Source: Owenia fusiformis
Lineage: Eukaryota; Annelida; Polychaeta; Sabellida; Oweniidae
Assembly: GCA_903813345.2 (NCBI GenBank)
Contig: CAIIXF020000091.1
Span: forward strand, 126,001 to 140,000
Direction: 5' to 3'
DNA: 14,000 bases
Position 1 is the stretch's first letter. Each line of letters starts with the position of its first letter. The position numbers and the translations under genes were made by a program. Positions 7,178 to 14,000 of this stretch are shown here, in pieces. The notes under the pieces were generated by a model, which was not told where the DNA came from, did not search any database, and saw nothing but the letters and a program-made list of their open reading frames with translations.

Positions 7178-7943
7178 CAGGGTGAGCCAAAAAAGCTAAC
7201 CCTAACAAATATTAGTAATAACTCAGGTTTGGTGTCACATTTGGCACAATTAGGCCTTGTCCGATATATTGTCATTCTACCAAGTTTCAATGGTCTATCT
7301 CTAGTGGTTACGATTTTATGGTCATTTAACAAAACATGCCACAAAATAAGGGGGTCATGTCTGGAGGCCAACTTGAATGTTTTTGGCTTAGTTGTACACA
7401 ACACGCTCATAAACATCTTGTGTTATGGCTCTTATCTTCCTTCTTATCTCTTGTTTAAATGTTTCAAGGGTTGTTAGTGTAGACAATAGGCCCAAAGATA
7501 AAACTCTGGTGGCATTTATGTCCAGTCAGTGAGACACATTTCGGTACTTTGACCATGTTTTGTAGTAACCATAAAATCGTGACTATTATAGATAGACGTA
7601 TGACACTTAGTAGAATGAAAGAACATTGACCATGGTTTTAACCCATTTTATTCTGATTTACTTTTCACCATTAAGTGAAGGCAACCAGTTGGGACATTTG
7701 TAAATATAACTCACTCAATGAGTTAAATTAATTTGATCTATGTTCATTTCAAAACGCTAGCCTGTAACGCACATTGCGCAAGGCATTGAGCTATGTGACA
7801 TTTAACTGCAATATAATTGAATTAAATGTATAATGAACTGAATTTGAACAAAGTTTAATTGTGCCAAATATGGTTTTAAACCAATGCTGAATGACTGAAG
7901 TATTAGCATACATTTTTTCGGTTACCTTTTTTGGCTCGCCCTG
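7178..7943 (-). mobile_element. Decayed Tc1/mariner-type element
   Basis: The terminal inverted repeats start CAGGGTGAGCCAAAAAAG (left) and, reverse-complemented, CAGGGCGAGCCAAAAAAG (right), flanked by TA at 7176-7177 and 7944-7945. A further inverted pair (TTTATGGT.A…ACAAAACATG) lies inside at about 7270-7345 and 7545-7630. The interior carries a transposase remnant on the minus strand. At 766 bp it is an internally deleted derivative. Its CAGGGTG ends resemble those of the 50-659 element, but the sub-terminal sequence differs. Confidence 0.9.
7391..7525 (-). pseudogene. Remnant of mariner-family transposase C-terminus
   Basis: Reading the minus strand gives a DWT.MPPEFYLWAYCLH stretch that corresponds to the (S)PDLxPPDFFLWGYLK motif near the end of the DDE domain of Tc1/mariner-superfamily transposases. 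After a frameshift comes TLETFKQEIRRKIRAITQDV, which fits the typical L-x-x-L-K-x-x-I-x-x-x-I…I-x-x-x-x C-terminal helix, then YERVVYN and a stop at about 7389-7391. One stop codon and one frameshift separate the two parts, and the catalytic N-terminal portion is absent. It is non-functional. Confidence 0.75.
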
Positions 7944-8083
7944 TATCTTGGCCTCTTACACCGTTTCATCTAATTGTGTATAGTTTCAATTTATATTCTT
8001 AACATTTACAGAAATGAATCACAACACCCTTTTATTTGTGATTTTGTATTTTGATTAGAATATAAAAATAAAAAAAGCTTATA

Positions 8084-8382
8084 AAATGGGATTAGTACAA
8101 AACATGGCACCGAGCCAGGGCATACTCTATGGCACCCCGTGGCTCTTGAATACTACTTCAGATTTATTTAGAAGAAAGATAATATAACTTTAGTAAGAGG
8201 CTCAAGAACAATGTTCGGAAAGGTAGACATTTGTAAGGGCAATCATGATCACATAAATATGCAAGAACTTGACTCGAAATAGTGTTTTAAAGCATATAGT
8301 ATGGCATAGGGGGTGCCGTAGCCTATGCCATAGGGTGTACCTGTGTCATGACACGGTGCCATGTTTTGTACTAACCCATTTT
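8084..8382. mobile_element. Roughly 300-bp MITE with GGGTTAGTACAAAACATGGCACCG-type ends
   Basis: The left end 8084-8113 (AAAATGGGATTAGTACAAAA, then CATGGCACCG) is matched by the reverse complement of 8355-8382. The sub-terminal parts also carry complementary pieces (TATGGCACCCC on the left, GGGGGTGCCGTAGCCTATGCC on the right). The interior is AT-rich with no frame. The target duplication is unclear because the flanks are AT-rich. Confidence 0.8.
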
Positions 8383-8867
8383 GAATGGAATTGATAATAA
8401 GCAATTCTACCTCACCATATTTATACAATTTTATGGAATAATAATAAAAATCTCGCTATATCCCTACCAAATGAAAGTGTAATGAAGTTTGCCAGATTCT
8501 TGAATTCACACACCCCTCTTTTGGAATTGGGTTACATAAAGGATATAATGTCAAGGCAATGTGAAGTGCTGGAGAATAAAAAAATACATTCAAACATCAA
8601 ATAACTATGAGCATGACAAAGTAACAATGTCATATAATCCTGTATGAATAAACTGCATTCAGTAACTGACACTGTGAGTACAAAACATAAGTTCCAAATA
8701 TAACACCAGATATTATGACATTGTGTTGCCATCTATTTGTGTTGAATATATTGTATAAACATCACATAGCAATTATTTCAGTATTTCTTGGAGAGAGAGA
8801 CCAAAAAATTCTTAAAAAGAATTAGGAATTCAATCCAATTTTCCTATATATGAGATTACTGATAACT
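8383..8867. other. AT-rich spacer without a gene
   Basis: No feature is recognised. A minus-strand frame at 8532-8732 has no protein-like composition or relatives that I recognise. Confidence 0.4.
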
Positions 8868-9145
8868 TATTTTGCACAGAAACTTTGAAAATCACGGTCC
8901 TCTTTTTCAATATAAGGTCAACATTATTGAAAAAGTGAGGAGGTGGGTTACTAATCCATGGCTAATCTCATTATTAAAATCAGATTTTTATTTTTTCATG
9001 CACTTTTGTTGAAGTCACGATATTGTTTTAATATAAAATGTTTATTGTATGGTCGGGAAATACCCGTGACCAAAAATACAGCTGTCGAAAATCTCTTGCC
9101 ACCTTGGGACTGATCTTTGAAAATGAAAAATTTTTCCTCTTACCC
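8868..9145 (-). repeat. Right arm of the widely spaced inverted repeat
   Basis: This is the reverse complement of about 5489-5775. Both arms keep GGTCGGGAAATACCCGTGACC, itself an imperfect palindrome, and the TAATCCATGGCTAATCTCATT core. Similarity fades gradually at both outer ends (about 5489 and 9145), so these are approximate limits. Confidence 0.8.
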
Positions 9146-9244
9146 AGATATGATCACTGTCCGCAAATACGTGATTCATCACTTGCTGTTATATTCATGA
9201 TATTACTCTGACGATGATATAATGCTTAATTAATGCCAGGGAGC

Positions 9245-9596
9245 GAATTTCTGATCCTCACTTTTGATAGTTTTATGTGGCAAATAATTACCGAAAGAGA
9301 AAACTGACATGATGAGATCATCAGTAATTTGCTTTTTGTCTTACCATGTTTGTAATATGAGACTACCAAAGGACAACCGACTTGGAGACGTGAACCAGAG
9401 GACACCGTGGCAAATGTTTGAGATGCGATAACACTCTACTGTGAGTTTTGTAACTTACCTACGAGTAAAACGTGAAGTGAAATGGTTTTTAATAGTAGTA
9501 TGAAATTGTGCTGACCCTTCTTTCTGTGTTCTCAAAATTCATTTGATAAAAAATCACCCTAAGATTAGAAATATCTATAATATACAAAGTAAGATA
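9245..9596 (+). pseudogene. Unit B4: broken signal peptide-Ig exon, class B
   Basis: The upstream stretch and ATG (9309, AAACTGACATGATGAGATCA) match class B unit B2. A 7-nt deletion within the leader shifts the frame. In the Ig frame the glycine codon of N-V-G-D is replaced by TGA at 9419-9421. Homology to the Ig domain stops at about 9485, where strand C would place the Trp codon, and switches directly to intron-like sequence with a class A character (TTTTTAATAGTAGTATGAAAT, compare 10664-10685). The second half of the domain and the splice donor are therefore deleted. From about 9597 the sequence is again like the downstream region of B2. It cannot make an Ig domain. Confidence 0.88.
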
Positions 9597-9854
9597 TTTC
9601 GATCACATGGACCATGAGAATGGAATTCTGAGGATTTGTCACGACGTTGATAAATATAAAATGCATTTTAGAACAAACACCAATCAGTCCAGCAACATAA
9701 TTTCTTGTTTGTAGAGTGCTGGTGCATTTGCAATTACAGTTGTCCATTTCTCAATAATATACATAGGACAAAACGAGGCATAATGCAATGTGAAAGACAA
9801 TTGAACGTCCTGTGTAATGAAACATTATTTTTATGATATCCTTATCTTATTCAG
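9597..9854 (+). other. Intron-like sequence of unit B4
   Basis: This matches about 3060-3317 in B2 nearly end to end, including the AAACGAGGCATAATG.AATGT run (about 9771-9792), and lacks about 26 bp just before the acceptor-like block. No gene is seen; the minus-strand frame 9565-9747 is accidental. Confidence 0.6.
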
Positions 9855-9874
9855 TAAATATCGACATGCACTAA
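9840..9874 (+). other. Conserved unit-end block of B4
   Basis: CCTTATCTTATTCAG ends at 9854. Phase 1 continuation is V-N-I-D-M-H then TAA (9872-9874), the same as B2 except one residue. It is retained although the upstream exon of this unit is dead. Confidence 0.4.
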
Positions 9875-9927
9875 ACACGGAAGTAAAATAATTTACATTA
9901 TTTTCTACTGCTTGAACGGATTATACA

Positions 9928-10170
9928 TATTTACAATAATACAGCTGTAGTATGAAGAAAGTAGGATATAAAAGACAAAATTGTAAGTTGCCGAACGGTA
10001 TCGTTCTGTAGTGCGTACAGTTATTGAATCAATGACATCTGCAATATGATCCGGTTGACTTGTATATCGAAAAAGGCAATTGTAATACCTAGGGAGTAGA
10101 TATTCGACTTTGTGCGGGTCACTTCTTCATAGTTTAATAAAGAAAATAACCAACAGAGTGAATTGATATC
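9928..10170 (+). promoter_or_regulatory. Class A upstream region of unit A5
   Basis: This is homologous to the upstream regions of A1 and A3 with a deletion of about 20 bp. It has the best TATA-like box of the three (TATAAAAG at 9967-9974) and keeps the palindrome GAACGGTATCGTTC (9993-10006). About 197 bp separate the TATA-like box from the start codon. The role is inferred. Confidence 0.45.
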
Positions 10171-10546
10171 ATGGGATCAATAATTATTTGCCATTTACTA
10201 CTTGTCTTACCTTGTGTGTTATGTGAGATTACCAAACCACAATCAACTTGGAGACGTGAACCAGAAGACACTGTAGCAAATGTAGGAGATGCAATAACAC
10301 TCTACTGTGAGATAGATAACTTACCTGAAGGACACAGAGTGAGATGGAGCCGAGGAAGAGAGGGTGTGGATGAAGTAGTACTCAGCAGCAATAATGCAAA
10401 ACATCCAGTATTTGCCAGTATCTATGAAATCACAGGGAAATATAACCTCCTCATTAAGAGAGTCCAGGATAACAGGGATTTAACATATTTCACCTGTAGG
10501 GCATTGCTGGCCGGACTCGTAGGCAAAGCATCTGTCATCAAGGCTG
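10171..10546 (+). CDS. Unit A5: secreted V/I-type Ig domain exon with extra in-phase donors
   Basis: This intact exon has 376 bases to the first phase 1 donor, G10546|GTAAGT. The signal peptide is residues 1-18 (MGSIIICHLLLVLPCVLC). The Ig domain has Cys46, Trp59, Asp103, Phe107 and Cys109. The leader and strands B-C are class A in type, whereas the F-G loop and strand G (RALLAGLVGKASVIKAG) resemble B2. Downstream, a second copy of the exon end (TCTGTCATAAACGCTGGTAA) supplies donors after 10606 and 10615. All three fall on the first base of a glycine codon and the frame stays open to 10683, so use of the later donors would lengthen the protein by 20 or 23 residues (KLYNYCRLVKLNKFSVINAG…). It has no N-x-S/T sequon within the 126-residue exon product. 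Confidence 0.87.
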
Positions 10547-10949
10547 GTAAGTTATATAACTACTGTAGATTGGTGAAATTGAACAAGTTCTCTGTCATAA
10601 ACGCTGGTAACCCTGGTAAGTTGTATAATTACAAATTGTTATGTAAATTACAATTACGATTTGAATTTTTGGTAGTAGTATGAAATGATGGTAACGTTTT
10701 CTATGCACTGTTATTCAAGACAAATTAGATAGTAGGATATTTGATGAATTAACTCTAAGATCATAAATATCTGTGTTGTGTAATAAAGTGCAATCCAAAG
10801 CAATACCAACATGTCCAGAAACTAAATTCCTGTTTCGGACACAAAAACATTAAAGGTTTTTATTATTTGTATCAGGTAATGAACACCCGATTTGGGTTTT
10901 GTTATTGGTTCGATATACACATTTATATAAACTTACTTATCTCATTCAG
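10547..10949 (+). other. Intron-like sequence of unit A5 including alternative donors
   Basis: From the third donor (after 10615) to the acceptor-like AG at 10948-10949 is 334 bp, close to the 338 bp of A3, so the third donor is the counterpart of the class A donor. The 69 bp before it are the extra, class B-like junction. AATAAA lies at 10782-10787. Confidence 0.6.
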
Positions 10950-10987
10950 TTAGAACATGCACTAAACACGGAAGTAAAATCATTTAA
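10931..10987 (+). other. Conserved unit-end block of A5: candidate 3' splice site and short terminal exon
   Basis: ACTTACTTATCTCATTCAG ends at 10949. In phase 1 the continuation is V-R-T-C-T-K-H-G-S-K-I-I then TAA at 10985-10987. Similarity to the array ends here, so this is the 3' border of the visible array. Confidence 0.4.
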
Positions 10988-10989
10988 AG

Positions 10990-11130
10990 GGTTCTGATAA
11001 GCATCCGTATAAAAACAATATGGCGGCTCCAGGCGAATCAACTGGATCAGTCCATTTTTAAGAAGTAAGGGGAGTTCTGTAAAATCCAGTTTATTGAAAT
11101 TGTCTTTGAGATAAAGTAACACTGCATCAA
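10990..11130. other. Junction to unrelated flanking DNA
   Basis: Non-array sequence starts here. No gene is recognised. Confidence 0.4.
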
Positions 11131-11149
11131 ATGTGGAATTTCTAGTAAT

Positions 11150-11275
11150 TTCTAGACGTGCTTAGTCGGTCTAGGAACTCCGTGTATCTAGAGATTTCTA
11201 GGCGTGCTTAGACGTGCTTAGAGCTGGCGTGGACAGAGCGTGACTAGAGTCTAGAAATCTCTAAGCACGCCGTGG
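11150..11275. repeat. Cluster of CGTGCTTAG motifs in both orientations
   Basis: CGTGCTTAG occurs at 11157-11165, 11203-11211 and 11213-11221, and as its complement CTAAGCACG at 11261-11269. The companion phrase GAGATTTCTAG is also present on both strands (about 11190-11200 and 11248-11260), so the region can fold on itself. This is an unnamed short inverted/direct repeat cluster. Confidence 0.7.
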
Positions 11276-11560
11276 TTAGACACAAGACAAAATTAGTCGT
11301 TATTAAATTGCCATGTGAGATTTTGCGCTATATATGGAAACATTTAAATTAAATTTACCGCACGTGTTAATATTTCATGTTTTGCTTTAGCTAAATACGG
11401 GATATCAAATTAAAAAGAGTATGTTTTCACTTTATATCCGACTTGAGTCAGGAAAAGTACATCGCAACATGGCTTCTTAATTGTTAACTTGTTATAAATT
11501 AAGAAGGTCTGTTTAAATGGGTATTTCCACTAATCAACGCCCATTATTTCGCATTGACAA
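11276..11560. other. AT-rich spacer with a small hairpin
   Basis: CTTCTTAATT and AATTAAGAAG (about 11472-11506) form a 10-bp-arm hairpin. Nothing else was recognised. Confidence 0.4.
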
Positions 11561-11602
11561 GTACCAGGGCCGAATCCAGCATTTGCTAAGGGGATGACTT
11601 TT

Positions 11603-11885
11603 AAATTATTCCAGGGGTGAGGTCACATTTGATATTTGCTCAAAAATTACACGAAAACTGCTCAAAATGGTGAAAGAATTATTGGCCAGGGGATACAGTA
11701 TTATTTTAAACTAGACATCTCTGTCGGCGAGGGGGGCTAACTTTATTATTCCAGGGGTGGGGTCACATTTGATATTTGTTCAAAATCACACGAAAACTGC
11801 TCAAAATGGTGAAAGAATAATTGGCCGGTGGATGCAGTATTATTTTAAACAATACATTACTGTCGGCGAAGGGGAGGGGGGCTAA
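11603..11885 (+). repeat. 140-bp tandem duplication
   Basis: Two head-to-tail copies (about 11603-11742 and 11743-11885) share ATTCCAGGGGTG, GGTCACATTTGATATTTG, ACACGAAAACTGCTCAAAAT, GTATTATTTTAAAC and CTGTCGGCGA. CCAGGGGTG is at 11611 and 11751, giving a period of 140. The preceding GGGCCGAATCCAGCATTTG looks like the edge of a dispersed repeat. Confidence 0.9.
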
Positions 11886-12735
11886 CATATAGTTGAAATT
11901 ACAGAATACGCTTCCTTAATTTTTGATAATCTATAAACATAATCTTGTCATAAACAACTACTGATTTATATATATGAACGGATATTTGTAAAATTGGTTT
12001 AAAAAGAAACTGAATATAGGGTAAAAATGAGGGAGACACAGACGTCGGAAGAGTTGGGATAAAATCTAATCAACACTAAGCTGAGACAGAATGAGAATCA
12101 TATGTCTGGACTCGCAAGCTTTTCATAAACATATTTGTTGATTGCTCGCGAAAACAAAAACAAATTTCAGGGTTCATTGGCATCACACAATATGTGCAAA
12201 ATGGGGGAGAGCATTTTTCCCAGCTTTAACTATCAGATTCAGTAGCACCCTGCCCTTGATATATTAATACATAGTTTTCTTTTACCCCTTTTCAAAAATA
12301 CAACGAACTAAATACATAGTAATAATGATCTTGAAATTGATTTCTTTGATCTGTAATCTAGATCACACAATAACTAAATAACTGTTTGATTGCGTTTTTG
12401 CTTCTTCAAAGACGGGATATCCCAAAATTACCTTGATTAGAGCATGGGCTTTCAAGAGAGTCCACGATTGCAGTCTACATGGTCTATAGGCTATTTTTAA
12501 TTCCTCGTTATTTTAGTTGTGTATCTCTGAATCCAGGCTCTGATTATCATATACAATTCACTTTAACCAATTTTACCCGTTTTTTTAACTTCAAAACTGT
12601 CACATACATATTGGTGGTCCCTAATCATATTAGGGCCAATAACAAATAACATAATTCAACTGGAAAATATATATAATACATATTCATCATCTCATCTATT
12701 TCTACGATTTGTATCTCTCGGTAATCGTTATGCCT
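11886..12735. other. AT-rich DNA without a recognised gene
   Basis: No frame, exon or RNA gene can be supported. GGGCTTTCAAGAGAGTC at 12447-12463 has an inverted partner GATTCTCTTGAAAGCCC at 12872-12888, the only structure noticed. Confidence 0.4.
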
Positions 12736-13200
12736 TCAGCCACCCCCCCCCCTCCTTAGAGATACTTTAGATACACTTCCGCTACTTAATTTGACGAATT
12801 TGCTCAATTTCAAATATTGGCGGCTATTTAATTTGGCGGAATCAGGACTGAAGTTTAATTTTTTATCAAAAGATTCTCTTGAAAGCCCATCGAACATAAT
12901 AAACTTAATTTTAAATTGAATCTGAAATTCTGTCAGAATGGAATACATGGACCTGGTTACATGGTTTATCTTATTCTAAATGGACAAATAAGATCGCAGG
13001 GGCAGGAAACTCCCCCGTACATGTAGTTGACATTTTGTTCATATAAAAGGCATTTGCATTAATCCTTTTGATAACTTTCTTTCGTAGTTTGTCTCTTGAC
13101 CCGAAACATTCTGGCTACAACATTACAATTGAGTTTTAGAGAAAAAATTGTGACTAACCACCCTAAGAGGAACGTTGGAGCTTTTTAAGACCACATTAAG
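12736..13200. other. Spacer with a C-tract
   Basis: A run of C with one interruption lies at about 12741-12754. The minus-strand frame 12736-12948 starts in AT-rich sequence and ends in the homopolymer tract (Gly run), so it is not regarded as a gene. Confidence 0.4.
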
Positions 13201-13490
13201 CCCCTACTTTAACTAACATCCTAACCCATGTTAAACCCAAGTTTTTCCAGGATATCTTCAATCAATCCTCAACCCCTGTTAAATACCCATTTTACAGGGT
13301 GTCTACACCGGGGCCTACCCCCTAAGGCCTTGACCCTCGAGCTCGTTAAAAGCCTACTTTTGAAGGTAACATACCCCTTCAACCTCCCATCAAAACCCTA
13401 CTTGTACGGGGTACCTACCCCTAAATCCCATGTTAAGGCAGAGGGGGGGGGGGAGTTGCGATGAGTGCGAAGGCACCCCCCCCCCCCAAA
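13200..13490. other. Pyrimidine-rich stretch with poly-G and poly-C tracts
   Basis: The + strand is rich in CCTAACCC/ACCCC-like words, and variants of CCCATGTTAAACCC recur at about 13225, 13272 and 13427, suggesting a degenerate repeat. A G-run at about 13443-13453 and a C-run at about 13474-13486 follow. The frame 13228-13464 (Pro/Leu-rich) is explained by this composition. Confidence 0.4.
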
Positions 13491-13499
13491 AAAAAGCTA

Positions 13500-13700
13500 A
13501 CCATTAGATAGAAGAAAAGAGCTTTCAATTTTTTTATTTGAAGTTTCAATCTCATTTTTGAAGAATTTTGAAAGATGCATCAATTTTTGTAAAATTCAAA
13601 ATAAATCTTAACATTTTTTGGGCTCGCTTAATAAGTTATGCCACGATCGCACATCATGACATCGCATTTCTTCTCGGTCCTGAGATGTTTCAGGTGAAAC
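13500..13700. repeat. Second copy of the repeat seen at 1427-1599
   Basis: TTTTGAAAGATGCATCAATTTTTGT and, further on, TTTTTTGGGCTCGCTTAATAAGTTATGCCACGATCGCAC correspond in order to 1466-1535 inside the A1 foldback. This copy is more extended and has small indels. Confidence 0.6.
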
Positions 13701-13774
13701 AGAAAGATGCTTTGAGTATCAGAATGGGATCGCACCACATGAGGAGTAGTTTCCAGAAAGATTAGAATAGGGTG

Positions 13775-13890
13775 GATGGGGTAGCCTTGCCCAAGTCGGT
13801 ATCTTTTTCCTATCTTGATATATTCAAGATCAGATAAGCGGGCAGATAAGTAAAAAATACCGACTTGGAAAAGGCAAGAAGGTATCCCGG
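13775..13890. repeat. Hairpin with a nested palindrome at its apex
   Basis: The arm CCTTGCCCAAGTCGGTATCTTTTT (about 13785-13808) pairs with 13851-13878 (TAAAAAATACCGACTTGG…GGCAAG). ATCTTGATATATTCAAGAT (13812-13830) is a further near-perfect palindrome inside. The folded length is about 100 nt. A MITE-like origin is most likely; no small-RNA evidence is available from sequence alone. Confidence 0.75.
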
Positions 13891-14000
13891 CATAAATAAT
13901 GTCAGATCAACATCCTAGATATAGTGATATCTGAACACCCCCTCCCCCATCTAACGGCCCTGAGATTCAAAGAGCTCTTTGAAAGTGTCCAAAAAAATGA

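Noticed and set aside
7147-7477. Long frames on both strands (7147-7416 -, 7169-7477 +)
   Set aside because: They run through the mariner terminal repeat and interior. The transposase trace is in other minus-strand frames, and these frames have no family resemblance.
12736-12948. 70-residue minus-strand frame
   Set aside because: It ends in a poly-Gly run made by the C-tract and has no recognisable domain, splice signals or repeats shared with the array.
13228-13464. 78-residue Pro/Leu-rich frame on the + strand
   Set aside because: The composition follows from the pyrimidine-rich degenerate repeat and it ends in a homopolymer G tract.

Overview
The window looks like AT-rich, repeat-laden nuclear DNA from an invertebrate animal. 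There is no dense ORF packing, no operons and no ribosome-binding sites. The only convincing coding segments are short exons that end at consensus GTAAGT splice donors in phase 1, the usual phase for immunoglobulin (Ig) domain exons. The rest is MITE-like, foldback and Tc1/mariner debris. The Ig domain layout recalls the first Ig domain of Kirrel/nephrin-like proteins, and I lean towards a marine invertebrate (perhaps echinoderm or hemichordate), but I cannot fix the species.

The core is a tandem array of five related units, all on the + strand. Each starts with an exon encoding a signal peptide plus one V/I-type Ig domain. There are two unit classes with different upstream DNA. Class A units (A1 at about 1-2421, A3 at about 3340-4398, A5 at about 9876-10987) share about 240 bp of upstream sequence. 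Class B units (B2 at about 2430-3337, B4 at about 9240-9875) share another. The order is A-B-A, a long insertion, then B-A, so the duplicated module is probably a B-A pair. B2, A3 and A5 are intact: each has exactly 376 coding bases from ATG to the first donor, with both Ig cysteines, the strand-C Trp and a D-x-x-x-F-x-C corner. A1 lost its Ig domain to a foldback element that has tandem-repeat arms. B4 is a pseudogene with a 7-nt deletion in the leader, an in-frame stop and loss of the second half of the domain.

Every unit ends with the same short block, which looks like a 3' splice site (…CTTATCTTATTCAG) followed by a few codons and a stop. Two models fit: (1) each unit is a complete two-exon gene for a small secreted single-Ig protein; (2) the units are alternative 5' exons splicing to shared exons beyond the window. 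No transmembrane, extra Ig or cytoplasmic exon is visible here. The copies differ mainly in the C-C' and F-G loops, while strands E-F are identical or nearly so. A5 is a mosaic with three in-phase splice donors.

The remainder is mobile and repeat DNA: a 610-bp TA-flanked MITE in A1 with an identifiable empty site in A3; the 1.05-kb foldback in A1; a roughly 4.8-kb insertion region between A3 and B4 (4400-9240) holding foldback hairpins, three 27-bp palindromes, a 28-bp minisatellite, a decayed mariner with a transposase C-terminal remnant, another MITE and a widely spaced inverted repeat; and a 3' flank (10990-14000) with a 140-bp tandem duplication, homopolymer C/G tracts, a long hairpin and a dispersed repeat also found inside the A1 foldback.
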